Shown: positions 49,344 to 57,181 of the stretch, in pieces
Layout of the letters: every line of letters starts with the position of its first letter
How positions within the stretch are numbered: the first letter of the stretch is position 1
NCBI GenBank assembly: GCA_023391425.1
Contig: JAEWAX010000052.1
Span: forward strand, 1-57,181
DNA length: 57,181 nucleotides
From: Bacillota bacterium
Lineage (GTDB): Bacteria > Bacillota > Clostridia > Acetivibrionales > DSM-1351
Direction: 5' to 3'
Notes under the pieces: generated by a model
The model's input: only the letters and a program-made list of their open reading frames with translations
The model's database searches: none
Told to the model about the DNA's origin: nothing
Translations under genes and position numbers: made by a program

Positions 49344-50543
49344 ATGGGAAAAGCCTTAATTATTGGAGCTGGTGGTGTTGCTAGTGTTGTTATTCATAAA
49401 TGTTGTCAGAATCCAGAAGTATTCGAAGAAATTTGTATAGCAAGCAGAACCATCGAAAAATGTGATGCTATAAAAGCAAAACTAGATGGGGGTAAAACTA
49501 AAATTCAGACTGCCCAGGTCGATGCTGATAAAACTGATATGGTCATTGAACTTATAAAGAAATTTGGACCAGATATCGTAATTAATGTTGCATTGCCTTA
49601 TCAAGACTTAACAATCATGGATGCATGTCTTGCTACAGGTGTACACTATTTAGATACTGCAAACTATGAGCCACCCGAGATAGCAAAGTTTGAGTATAAA
49701 TGGCAATGGGCTTATAGAGAAAGATTTGAAAAGGCGGGAATAATAGGTCTCTTAGGAAGTGGTTTTGATCCTGGTGTTACTAGCGTTTTCTGCGCATATG
49801 CTCAGAAGCATTATTTTGATGAAATTCATTATATTGATATTGTTGATGCTAATGCTGGCGACCATGGATATCAATTTGCAACAAATTTCAATCCTGAAAT
49901 AAATATCCGTGAGATAACTGCGAAGGGTAGCTATTGGGAAAATGGAGAATGGGTTGAAACTGAACCCTTGGAACTTAAAAAAGTATATGATTTACCAGAA
50001 ATTGGGCCAAAAGACATCTATCTTTTACACCATGAAGAGATAGAATCCTTAGCTCTTAATATTAAAGGAATAAAAAGGATAAGATTCTGGATGACTTTTT
50101 CAGAGAAATATCTTACTCATTTGAAGGTACTTGAGAATGTTGGAATGACTTCAATCGAGCCAATAGAGTTTGAAGGCAAACAGATAATCCCACTGCAATT
50201 TTTGAAAGCAATTCTTCCTGATCCTGCATCTCTTGGACCTAGGACAAAGGGAAAGACAAATATTGGCTGCATTATGCAGGGTATTAAAGATGGAAAGCCA
50301 AGAACCTACTATGTTTATAATGTTTGTGTTCATGAAGAATGTTATGCAGAAGTTGGTTCACAGGCAATTTCTTACACTACAGGAGTCCCTGCAATGATTG
50401 GTGCAATGATGATAATGAAAGGCATCTGGAATAAACCTGGTGTTCATAATATTGAAGAATTTGATCCAGACCCATTTATGGAGGCTCTTAACAAATGCGG
50501 ACTTCCATGGAAAGAGAGCTTTTCACCAACACTTTTAGATTAG
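49344..50543 (+). CDS. Carboxynorspermidine/carboxyspermidine dehydrogenase (saccharopine-dehydrogenase-like)
   Basis: A 399-residue NAD(P)H-dependent enzyme that condenses aspartate beta-semialdehyde with putrescine (or diaminopropane) to carboxy(nor)spermidine. A Rossmann motif GAGGVASVV is at 8-16; family markers include NVALPYQDLTIMDACLATGVHYLDTANYE, GSGFDPGVTSVFCAYAQKH and DANAGDHGYQFATNFNPEIN-type segments. ATG follows TTGGAGATATTGAA. Next comes the matching decarboxylase, so the pair forms the alternative (nor)spermidine route that does not need S-adenosylmethionine decarboxylase. It fits with speA upstream. Confidence 0.93.
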   Translation: MGKALIIGAGGVASVVIHKCCQNPEVFEEICIASRTIEKCDAIKAKLDGGKTKIQTAQVDADKTDMVIELIKKFGPDIVINVALPYQDLTIMDACLATGVHYLDTANYEPPEIAKFEYKWQWAYRERFEKAGIIGLLGSGFDPGVTSVFCAYAQKHYFDEIHYIDIVDANAGDHGYQFATNFNPEINIREITAKGSYWENGEWVETEPLELKKVYDLPEIGPKDIYLLHHEEIESLALNIKGIKRIRFWMTFSEKYLTHLKVLENVGMTSIEPIEFEGKQIIPLQFLKAILPDPASLGPRTKGKTNIGCIMQGIKDGKPRTYYVYNVCVHEECYAEVGSQAISYTTGVPAMIGAMMIMKGIWNKPGVHNIEEFDPDPFMEALNKCGLPWKESFSPTLLD

Positions 50544-50568
50544 AATTATTAGTTTTTGTTATAATTGT

Positions 50569-50630
50569 AAACAGAGTTCTTGGATTCAGTATGAGATTTA
50601 CCCCATTTGAGTCTTAAGAACTCTATTTGT
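50569..50630 (+). repeat. Structured intergenic repeat, family B, copy d
   Basis: Starts AAACAGAGTTCTTGGATTCA and folds back on TTGAGTCTTAAGAACTCTAT, giving the most symmetrical hairpin of the family. It fills nearly the whole gap between the dehydrogenase and decarboxylase genes, ending 30 bp before the latter's start. Confidence 0.72.
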
Positions 50631-50660
50631 ATCAATATTCTAACTTTTTGGAGGTTAATT

Positions 50661-51797
50661 TTGAACATAGATTTTAGTAATTTATCAACACCCTGTTATG
50701 TTGTTGATGAAAGACTTCTTATAAAAAACCTTGAAGTTCTTAATTCTGTGCAAGAAAGGACAGGCTGCAGTATACTTCTTGCTCAAAAAGGGTTTTCAAT
50801 GTATTCATTATATCCTTTAATAGGAAAATATTTAAAGGGTGTAACATCAAGCTCTCTATTTGAAGCTAGGTTAGGCTATGAAGAAATGGGCAAAGAAGTA
50901 CATGTTTACGCACCTGCGTATATTGAAGAGGAATTCGATGAACTCCTTAAGTATAGTGATCACATTGTTTTCAATTCCTTTGACCAATGGAATAAGTACA
51001 AAGATAGAGTAAAAAATGTGAAGTCGAAAAAAATAGAATGCGGAATACGTGTAAATCCTGAATACTCCGAACAAGAAACGGCTCTTTATGATCCATGTGC
51101 CAATTTTTCAAGGCTGGGAGTAACACTTTCTAATTTTAGGCCAAAAGAGCTAGATGGCATTGATGGACTGCATTTCCATACAATGTGCGAGCAAAATTCA
51201 GATACACTTGAACGGACTATTAAAGTTGTTGATGAAAAGTTTGGAGAATACATTAAGAATATGAAATGGCTCAACTTTGGTGGAGGCCATCATATTACAA
51301 GATCAGATTATGATATTGAGACCCTAGTGCGTTCAATTTCATTTTTTCAGGACAAGTATGGAGTAAAGATATATTTGGAGCCGGGTGAGGCAGTTGCTCT
51401 CAATACAGGTTTCCTAGTAGCCAAGGTCTTAGATATTGTTGACAATGGCATGAAAATTGCCATTCTGGATACGTCAGCAGCTTGCCATATGCCAGATGTC
51501 TTGGAAATGCCCTATAGGCCTAATATTATAGGTGCTGGAAAGCCCGAAGAAAATGCATATACATTTAGGCTTGGAAGTCATACATGTCTCGCAGGGGATA
51601 TTATCGGTGACTATTCCTTTAAACAGCCATTGAAACCTGGTGACAAGCTTGTTTTCTGTGATATGGCACACTATACTATGGTTAAGAATAATACTTTTAA
51701 TGGTATAAACCTACCATCGATTGCACTTTATAACGAAAAGGATGGTATAAAAATCATAAAGAAATTTGGTTATGAGGATTTCAAATCACGATTGTAA
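50661..51797 (+). CDS. nspC: Carboxynorspermidine/carboxyspermidine decarboxylase
   Basis: PLP-dependent fold-III decarboxylase forming (nor)spermidine from the carboxy intermediate. It is 378 residues long, starting at TTG 50661 six bases after GGAGG; the longer frame from 50607 lacks a ribosome site. Markers: STPCYVVDERLLIKNL at the N-terminus, the PLP lysine in LAQKGFSMYS, GLHFHTMCEQ, LNFGGGHHITR, EPGEAVALNTG and GDIIGDYSF. It forms a functional pair with the preceding dehydrogenase; repeat B lies between them. Confidence 0.94.
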   Translation: MNIDFSNLSTPCYVVDERLLIKNLEVLNSVQERTGCSILLAQKGFSMYSLYPLIGKYLKGVTSSSLFEARLGYEEMGKEVHVYAPAYIEEEFDELLKYSDHIVFNSFDQWNKYKDRVKNVKSKKIECGIRVNPEYSEQETALYDPCANFSRLGVTLSNFRPKELDGIDGLHFHTMCEQNSDTLERTIKVVDEKFGEYIKNMKWLNFGGGHHITRSDYDIETLVRSISFFQDKYGVKIYLEPGEAVALNTGFLVAKVLDIVDNGMKIAILDTSAACHMPDVLEMPYRPNIIGAGKPEENAYTFRLGSHTCLAGDIIGDYSFKQPLKPGDKLVFCDMAHYTMVKNNTFNGINLPSIALYNEKDGIKIIKKFGYEDFKSRL

Positions 51798-51822
51798 ATA
51801 CTAAATACCAGCTGTAAAAATG

Positions 51823-51856
51823 AAAGCTCTTGAAAAATTAATTTCAGGGCTTTTTT
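51823..51856 (+). terminator. First terminator after nspC
   Basis: AAAGCTCTTGAAA pairs with TTTCAGGGCTTTTTT (one mismatch), about 25 bases after the stop codon. Confidence 0.82.
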
Positions 51857-51892
51857 CCTACTCTCTGAATATGATGTTTTATATAGCTTACC

Positions 51893-51931
51893 AAAAAAGT
51901 TACAAAATTATATAATCTTGTAACTTTTTTT
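51893..51931. terminator. Second, bidirectional-looking hairpin
   Basis: AAAAAAGTTACAA and TTGTAACTTTTTT form a perfect 13-bp stem with a 12-nt loop; A-run and T-run on the outer sides suit termination in both directions. Confidence 0.8.
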
Positions 51932-51991
51932 AATGTAAAAAAAAGGGTGATGATGATATCCTTAGACTAAATAAAAAAGGGAGGTAATAAA

Positions 51992-52558
51992 ATGAATAAG
52001 GTTTTTAATAAGGCAATTGCGGCTGCTTTAGCCGGTGTAATGACTATCTCATTAGCAGCTTGTGGATCAAGTAGCTCAAGTGATACGTCATCATCCGTAG
52101 TAGCTTCAGCTTCATCTCCATCGACTGCTGCTGCGTCATCGAGTGTTGCGTCAGGAGAAAAAGTTAAGTTGGACTTATGGCATATTCAGAATACTGAACC
52201 TGCTCCAACTATTATCAAGGACAGTATGAGTCGTTTCATGAAGGATAACCCAAATTATGATGTGACAACTACTCTGATACAAAATGATGCTTTTAAAGAG
52301 AAATTGAAAATAGCGATGAGTTCAAAAACTATGCCAGACATATTCCCACACTGGACAGGTGGAAATATGAATACATATGCTGATGAAGGTACGATCGCGG
52401 ATTTAACAAGTTTTATGAATGAGAACAACTATAAGGATCGTTTTATGGATGCTGCAATTGGGCAGGCTACATATAAAGATAAAATATGGGCTATTCCGGT
52501 TGAGAATACATCTGTAGCAATGGTAATCTATAATAAAGACATGTTTGCAAAGCATTAA
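51992..52558 (+). pseudogene. Truncated sugar ABC transporter substrate-binding lipoprotein
   Basis: The frame encodes 188 residues: a lipoprotein signal (SLAAC, Cys24), a Ser/Ala/Thr-rich linker and the first half of an extracellular solute-binding protein family 1 fold (KLDLWHIQNTEPAPTIIKDS; MPDIFPHWTGGN; KDKIWAIPVENTSVAMVIYN). Family members are usually ~420-450 residues, so the C-terminal lobe is missing. The sequence breaks off at YNKDMFAKH and continues directly as a fragment of a two-component regulator. The ribosome site GGGAGG is intact, so a short non-functional lipoprotein may be made. A deletion is the simplest explanation. Confidence 0.85.
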
Positions 52559-53500
52559 AAGCTTTTTTATTAACATGATTGATAATAATAATTGGGGATG
52601 GACCTTTCAAAACAGAGATGGAGACATTATCATAATTTTTTATGTCAGTTCTAAATATATTAATTCTGATGAACAAATTTCAAAGCTTCTTGATATAATT
52701 AATGTAGAATTTGATGTTGCACTAAATGTAGGTATTGGCTCAATAGTTTCTGATATGTCAAAGATTAAGTTATCTTATAATCAGGCAAGAGAAAACTTTG
52801 ATAAAGGGGCTTTTACTGGCAACATAGATATTCCTAATAAAGTTGATAATGAAATTTCAAACAATACAAATAAAATATTATTCTTTAAAGAAAAGGTTCT
52901 TGAGAATTTCAATGATACCGAGATGACCAAAAAATATCTCAAGAGTTATCTCAATGAAGTTAGAAAATTGGGTGTTCAAAAAAATAAGGTGGAACAAATG
53001 TATTATGATTTAGCATCTGCGTTCTATTGGGAATATTTAAAAACTACGGGTAATTCTGCAGATGGGTGACTTGAAACATTAATTTCAACGCTCCAAAACA
53101 ATGATATAGAAATTGTAGTGTTTTTACTGAGATGTTTATAGTAAAACTCATGTATTCAAATAAAAAACAAATGCATGAAATAGTTGAAGCTGCCACTCAG
53201 TTTATTAATGACCGCTTTTCAGAAGATTTGACAGTTTTTACACTAGCTGAACAATTCCATGTAGCCAGAAATTATTTTTCTAGGCTGTTTAAAAAGGAAA
53301 TGGGGGAAGGCTGCAATGAATATATTACTCGCAAGCGCATTGAAAGAGCAAAGCAGCTTTTAGCAGATTCAAGGCTAAAGACATATGAAATAGCCGAACA
53401 GGTAGGCTATCATGATACAAATTACTTTTCGCTGGCATTTAAAAAAAATACTGGTCTATCGCCAAAAGAATATAGGGATAGGCTAAATGAACTTGAATGA
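52545..53500 (+). pseudogene. C-terminal part of a YesN-type AraC-family response regulator (broken)
   Basis: Downstream of the truncated lipoprotein gene, one frame (52545-53069) resembles the central domain of YesN-like regulators (GIGSIVSDMSKIKLSYNQAR). It is stopped by TGA 53067-53069. A second, shifted frame (to 53500) carries a complete AraC-type DNA-binding domain (LTVFTLAEQFHVARNYFSRL; KTYEIAEQVGYHDTNYFS; GLSPKEYRDR). The receiver domain is missing. One nonsense change and at least one frameshift separate the two parts. The AraC domain alone might still be translated from an internal start, but no good ribosome site is seen. YesMN systems usually flank sugar ABC transporters, matching the neighbour. 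Confidence 0.8.
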
Positions 53501-53541
53501 TGTGAACTACAAATGTAAGATAAATATTATTAAACTATTTT

Positions 53542-53580
53542 AAGGACTGAATTCTGTATTGCACAGAGCTCAGTCCTTTT
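53542..53580 (+). terminator. Terminator after the broken regulator
   Basis: AAGGACTGA and TCAGTCCTT form a perfect 9-bp stem with a 19-nt loop, followed by TTTT. The remaining gap to 53867 is AT-rich; one short frame near 53650-53720 (GTIPHNFTQSAQLLLQD) looks like a gene scrap I cannot assign. Confidence 0.75.
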
Positions 53581-53867
53581 AGTTTGTTCATAATGTATTT
53601 GTTATTTATAGTAAGTATGTATTTAAATTTCATTTCAAAGTGAACTAGTATTCATCACCTGGATGGTACTATTCCACATAATTTTACACAATCTGCCCAG
53701 CTGCTGCTTCAAGATTAAATACTTTTAAAGGTTAAAATTAAGTTTTATTCAATAAATGAGAATAATAGCGAGCAAATGATTATTTTGACAAATAATAGCA
53801 CAGACTGTAAAATGGATATTAGTGTATTTTTTGCTAATTAGTACTGATAGGAGGATAATGTTCAAAA

Positions 53868-56800
53868 ATGCAAAAGAAGATTTTTTTGAAGGCAGCAGTG
53901 TTTTTGTTTTTTGTGGCAATGCTTTTCGGCATAGTGCCAGGATTTAATTTTGGAGTGAAGGAAGTGCGTGCGGCAAATCAAACGGGGGGGTGGGTAGCAG
54001 ATTGGGATGTTTTTTATGGTATTGATCATGATACTACGCTGGATGGCTCAAATGTTAACTTGGTGGATTACAATGGTGTATTGTATGCTGCATGGCAGGA
54101 AGGCAACTTGGAAAGCAATTATCAGTTGCGTGTTAAAAAGCTGGATAGCAGCACTAATTCATGGATATCTGTGGATGGAGGTGGAGCAACAGGCATAAAT
54201 TATAATACATCTTCACATAGGCCGTCTAAGCCAAGGCTCGCAGTGCTAAATAATGAACTCTATGTGACTTGGACGGAGAGTACGAAAAATTCTACATGGG
54301 GATTAAAGATTCATGTTAAAAAGTATAATAGCGCTACTGACACATGGTCTTGGGTAGACGGTGGTGAAGAAAAGGGCATTTGTATAAGCCCTAACATGTC
54401 AACAAGTGTCACGGACCCAACCCTTGCATTATACAACGGCATGCTATATTTAGCATGGAATGAGGGTGGACCAATTTATTTAGCTCAATATAGTGGGACT
54501 GGTAGTGAATGGGCTGTAAAGGGAATAGTAACCTCATCTGGAAGTGAACCCTGCTTAGCTGTTAGCAATGGACTCCTTTATATTGGCTGGAATGTCCAAG
54601 GTTCTGACTATATAACAAGGACCCATGTGACAAGCTTCGATAGCAAAACTAATGCCTTTACAGCAGTAGATGGCGGTACCAAGGGGTTAAATAAGGATTC
54701 AAGTAAAAGCTCTTCGAAGGTTTCTCTTCAAGATTATGATGGAACACTATTTGCACAATGGAGTGAAAATAATTCAGAGGGTAGAAGGCAAATAAGAGTT
54801 GCAGAGTATAAGGGGGGGACTTCGTGGACCTTCGTTGATGGAGATGGCCCAAATGGTATAAATTATAACAATTCAATAGATGCATATGGTGGTGAGTTAG
54901 TAACATTTAACAATGAGCTTTATATTTTTTGGGAAGAGTCCGTAAGTTATCCGGAAGTTGGAAAGGTTCATGTGAAAAAGTATAACAAGACATCAAAAAC
55001 ATGGTCTTCTGGAGAAGCTAATGGTATAGTAGGTAGTGCAAGCAATGGATTAAAGGCTGATATGTTATACACGGCTTCGCAGCCAACGGCAGTAGTAAGT
55101 GATGGTACGCTTTATGCTGCATGGCGGGAGCAAAATAGAAATCTAAAAACAAGCATAAAAGTTAAGAAGCTGGATAATTCTTTTACAATGACTTCGGATG
55201 CAGCAGATCTTAGTAATTTAGCTGTCAGTAAAGGGATTCTCAATACTATATTTGATCCAGAAACAACAAATTATTATGTGCTTTTGGATAATTCGGTTGA
55301 AACAATGACAATAACACCAACTAAAGTAAATAGCAAAGCAACCATTAAGGTAAATGGTGTATCAGTTGAAAGTGGACAGGCTTCTCCAATCAGCCTTGAT
55401 GTTGGCGATAATAACATCATCATTTCAGTTATCTCAGATAGAGGAGCTGTTATAAAAGACTATTTTCTAAGAGTAAATAGAGCAGTTTCAGGTACTACAA
55501 GGAGAATAGGTACTACACTTGACAACTATGTGGATGATTATGCAAGTTATACTACTGGAGATAGTACAGCAGTTACAGGTAGAAATGTAACCTATGCAGG
55601 CTGCACGGAAGATTGGGGTATTATTGAATCGCTGGGAGCTCTTAAGTTTGATTTAGGTATTATAAACAGCGCTGTATCGCAAGCCGATTTGAAAATTCAT
55701 ATAGAAGATGATGGTACTCAAATAAGTGAGTCATATGGATGGGGAATTACGATGGATACGCCCACTGTTAATGTATATGGTTCCAATAATGATTCTTGGG
55801 GTCCTGCAACGTATCCGGTAGGCCTCTACACTAAAGATGTTGTTATTGATGCTGCTAATAGGCCAGTAACTGCACAGCAGTGGATGTCATTTGATGCTAA
55901 TGCTAATTCGTTTCTTTCCAATCAATCTAATGGTGATAAAATAGCTACTTACATAATTGCTGGCGGGACTACTGGAAACAATATGTTTGGTTTTAATTCT
56001 ACAAAAGATACTGATAATAGCTTAAGGCCATATATGGACGTAACCTATGAACCAGCACCTATATTAACGGATGCAGTTTTAAATGCTAGCCACGATAAAG
56101 TCACCCTTTCATTTAATGAAGCTATATCAAATAATTTGCCAGATACTTCTGCCTTGAAAGAAAATGTAGAAATTAAAAGGTCTGAAAGCGAATTTAGTGC
56201 ATTAGACACATCAGACACTGTTGATGTAGTTGATGGAAAAATTGAAGTAAGTTTAAGTTCTGCATTAACTGGTACAAATAATAAGCTGAAGGTCCTTTCA
56301 GGTTCTATTAAGGGCACAAAGGGTAATATAAAATATGAAGATGCTATAACAAATTCAATACTAGCTCCAGAAACTGTAATAACAGCAGCAGTAGTAGCCA
56401 AAACACCAGTTGAAAACGGAAAAGTAAACCTCACAATTTCTACAGCAGCACAGTCAGACCACGAGATTTATTACAGAGTAGTAAGCAGTGAACCGATAGC
56501 ACCAAATATAGGGGATGCACTAGATTTAACTGGCTGGACTAAAAACGATAGTGGTACAACTGCATTTGAAGTATCGGCAGTAGATGGAAATTTCATAGAG
56601 GTAGTTGAAGTACCTACAGCAGATAGCAAGATAACAAAGTGGGGCAAAACAACAGCAACCGATGATGGATATACTGCAGCAGTAGCACCAGTTATTAGTA
56701 GCAATTTAAATGCTACAACAACAGTAACAGAAGGAAATGCAGCAACCTTCACAGTGTCAGCAAATGTTACCGACAGCGGAACACTGAGTTACCAGTGGCA

Positions 56801-57181
56801 GAAATCCACGGATAATGGAGCCACATGGAGTAATATTGAAGGTGCAACAGATGCAAGCTATACTACTGAAAAACTAGCAACAGGTGATAGTGGAAGTAAA
56901 TACAGATGTGTGGTAACCAATACAAGAAGTGCAACCAATACAGCAGTAGCTACCTCAGTCGAGACAACATTGACAGTAAATGAAGCAGCAGCAGTAGCAC
57001 CAGTTATTAGTAGCAATTTAAGTCCTACAACAACAGTAACAGAAGGAAATACAACAACCTTCACAGTGGTAGCAAATCTATCCGACAGCGGAACATTGAG
57101 TTACCAGTGGCAGAAATCAACGGATAATGGAGCTACATGGAGTAATATTGAAAGTGCAACAGATTCAAGCCTTACTACTGA
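53868..57181 (+). CDS. Large secreted multidomain surface protein (partial, open at right edge)
   Basis: One uninterrupted frame of 1104 codons runs off the window. ATG 53868 is 13 bases after AGGAGGA, a long spacing, but the ATG ten bases upstream is in another frame that soon stops. A signal peptide (cleavage near VRA-ANQ, ~residue 38) is followed by about six repeats of ~65 residues with LYAAWQEG / LYVTWTES and VKKLD / VKKYN motifs, suggesting a beta-propeller. Next come a cadherin-like beta-sandwich (LSNLAVSKGILNTIFDPETT), a DNRLRE/CBM96-like region (~545-725), a SwmB-like domain, and Ig-like repeats of 104 residues (GTLSYQWQKSTDNGATWSNI). It is probably an adhesin or polysaccharide-binding wall protein. 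A G7 tract follows the signal peptide. Confidence 0.88.
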   Translation, partial: MQKKIFLKAAVFLFFVAMLFGIVPGFNFGVKEVRAANQTGGWVADWDVFYGIDHDTTLDGSNVNLVDYNGVLYAAWQEGNLESNYQLRVKKLDSSTNSWISVDGGGATGINYNTSSHRPSKPRLAVLNNELYVTWTESTKNSTWGLKIHVKKYNSATDTWSWVDGGEEKGICISPNMSTSVTDPTLALYNGMLYLAWNEGGPIYLAQYSGTGSEWAVKGIVTSSGSEPCLAVSNGLLYIGWNVQGSDYITRTHVTSFDSKTNAFTAVDGGTKGLNKDSSKSSSKVSLQDYDGTLFAQWSENNSEGRRQIRVAEYKGGTSWTFVDGDGPNGINYNNSIDAYGGELVTFNNELYIFWEESVSYPEVGKVHVKKYNKTSKTWSSGEANGIVGSASNGLKADMLYTASQPTAVVSDGTLYAAWREQNRNLKTSIKVKKLDNSFTMTSDAADLSNLAVSKGILNTIFDPETTNYYVLLDNSVETMTITPTKVNSKATIKVNGVSVESGQASPISLDVGDNNIIISVISDRGAVIKDYFLRVNRAVSGTTRRIGTTLDNYVDDYASYTTGDSTAVTGRNVTYAGCTEDWGIIESLGALKFDLGIINSAVSQADLKIHIEDDGTQISESYGWGITMDTPTVNVYGSNNDSWGPATYPVGLYTKDVVIDAANRPVTAQQWMSFDANANSFLSNQSNGDKIATYIIAGGTTGNNMFGFNSTKDTDNSLRPYMDVTYEPAPILTDAVLNASHDKVTLSFNEAISNNLPDTSALKENVEIKRSESEFSALDTSDTVDVVDGKIEVSLSSALTGTNNKLKVLSGSIKGTKGNIKYEDAITNSILAPETVITAAVVAKTPVENGKVNLTISTAAQSDHEIYYRVVSSEPIAPNIGDALDLTGWTKNDSGTTAFEVSAVDGNFIEVVEVPTADSKITKWGKTTATDDGYTAAVAPVISSNLNATTTVTEGNAATFTVSANVTDSGTLSYQWQKSTDNGATWSNIEGATDASYTTEKLATGDSGSKYRCVVTNTRSATNTAVATSVETTLTVNEAAAVAPVISSNLSPTTTVTEGNTTTFTVVANLSDSGTLSYQWQKSTDNGATWSNIESATDSSLTT
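56682..57181 (+). repeat. 312-bp tandem repeats encoding Ig-like modules
   Basis: The block beginning GTAGCACCAGTTATTAGTAG at 56682 recurs at 56994, a period of 312 bp (104 codons), with very few differences. The second copy is cut by the window edge. Near-identity at DNA level points to recent expansion. Confidence 0.85.

Noticed and set aside
54007..54198. 63-codon frame in another register of the surface-protein gene
   Set aside because: The main frame is continuous from 53868 to the window end, with a signal peptide and domains; this one is a shadow.

Overview
The window is AT-rich, tightly packed DNA from a low-GC, anaerobic, spore-forming Firmicute, most likely a Clostridium-like member of the Clostridia. 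Strong GGAGG ribosome sites, TTG starts, intrinsic terminators, a T-box leader, a Spo0E-type protein, a GerMN lipoprotein, [FeFe]-hydrogenase-type and RnfC-type iron-sulfur proteins and an extracellular alpha-glucan hydrolase all point that way. I found no rRNA, tRNA, CRISPR array, phage genes or transposase.

Layout. 1-2.1 kb: the tail of a membrane protein and a secreted beta-amylase. 2.1-6.8 kb: a heterodimeric ABC exporter, a TetR regulator with an operator palindrome, and a small membrane protein. 6.9-9.5 kb: a decayed S41 peptidase gene (minus strand), a perfect 25-bp inverted repeat, an RnfC-like protein and a membrane protein. 9.6-13.6 kb: a T-box leader ahead of an unusual TIM-barrel/AMP-ligase fusion, then an SDR oxidoreductase. 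13.6-17.8 kb: a MacB/FtsX-like ABC operon on the minus strand, with a 39-aa membrane peptide beyond it, divergent from a TetR gene. 18.0-20.4 kb: a TetR gene with a clear promoter and tandem operators, then Cys-rich small proteins, a helical-repeat protein and a TfoX-C protein. 20.5-23.3 kb: TetR plus an ABC-2 exporter with a CCGACGGTCGG operator. 23.6-26.6 kb: an alpha/beta hydrolase, a GerMN lipoprotein and a zinc-ribbon/RGG protein. 26.7-28.8 kb: the remains of a glucuronide locus (broken beta-glucuronidase fragment, intact uronate isomerase, probable mannonate dehydratase fragment). 28.8-31.5 kb: a Ca2+-type P-ATPase.

32.1-39.4 kb carries a compact flavin-based extracellular electron transfer (FLEET/EET) locus: membrane-anchored NDH-2, polyprenyl diphosphate synthase, UbiA prenyltransferase, EetA, EetB, a doubly flavinylatable lipoprotein (PplA-like) and a lipoprotein flavin transferase (ApbE/FmnB). 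A 128-bp MITE-like element sits before the last gene. Together they would pass electrons from NADH through a dedicated demethylmenaquinone to surface flavins.

39.5-51.8 kb: a DUF1540 protein, an [FeFe]-hydrogenase-domain protein, arginine decarboxylase with a structured leader, a TetR/MMPL exporter module with three operator palindromes, a copper-amine-oxidase-N surface protein, a Spo0E-like peptide and the carboxy(nor)spermidine dehydrogenase/decarboxylase pair; SpeA and this pair suggest polyamine synthesis. 52-53.5 kb: a deletion scar joining half of a sugar-binding lipoprotein to the C-terminal half of a YesN-type regulator. 53.9 kb to the end: a large secreted multidomain surface protein, open at the right edge, with a G7 tract just after its signal peptide.

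Two families of structured intergenic repeats (A at 2.2 and 24.7 kb; B at 20.4, 23.3, 39.8 and 50.6 kb) recur through the window. Five TetR-family regulators, four of them next to or divergent from exporters, are the other recurring theme.
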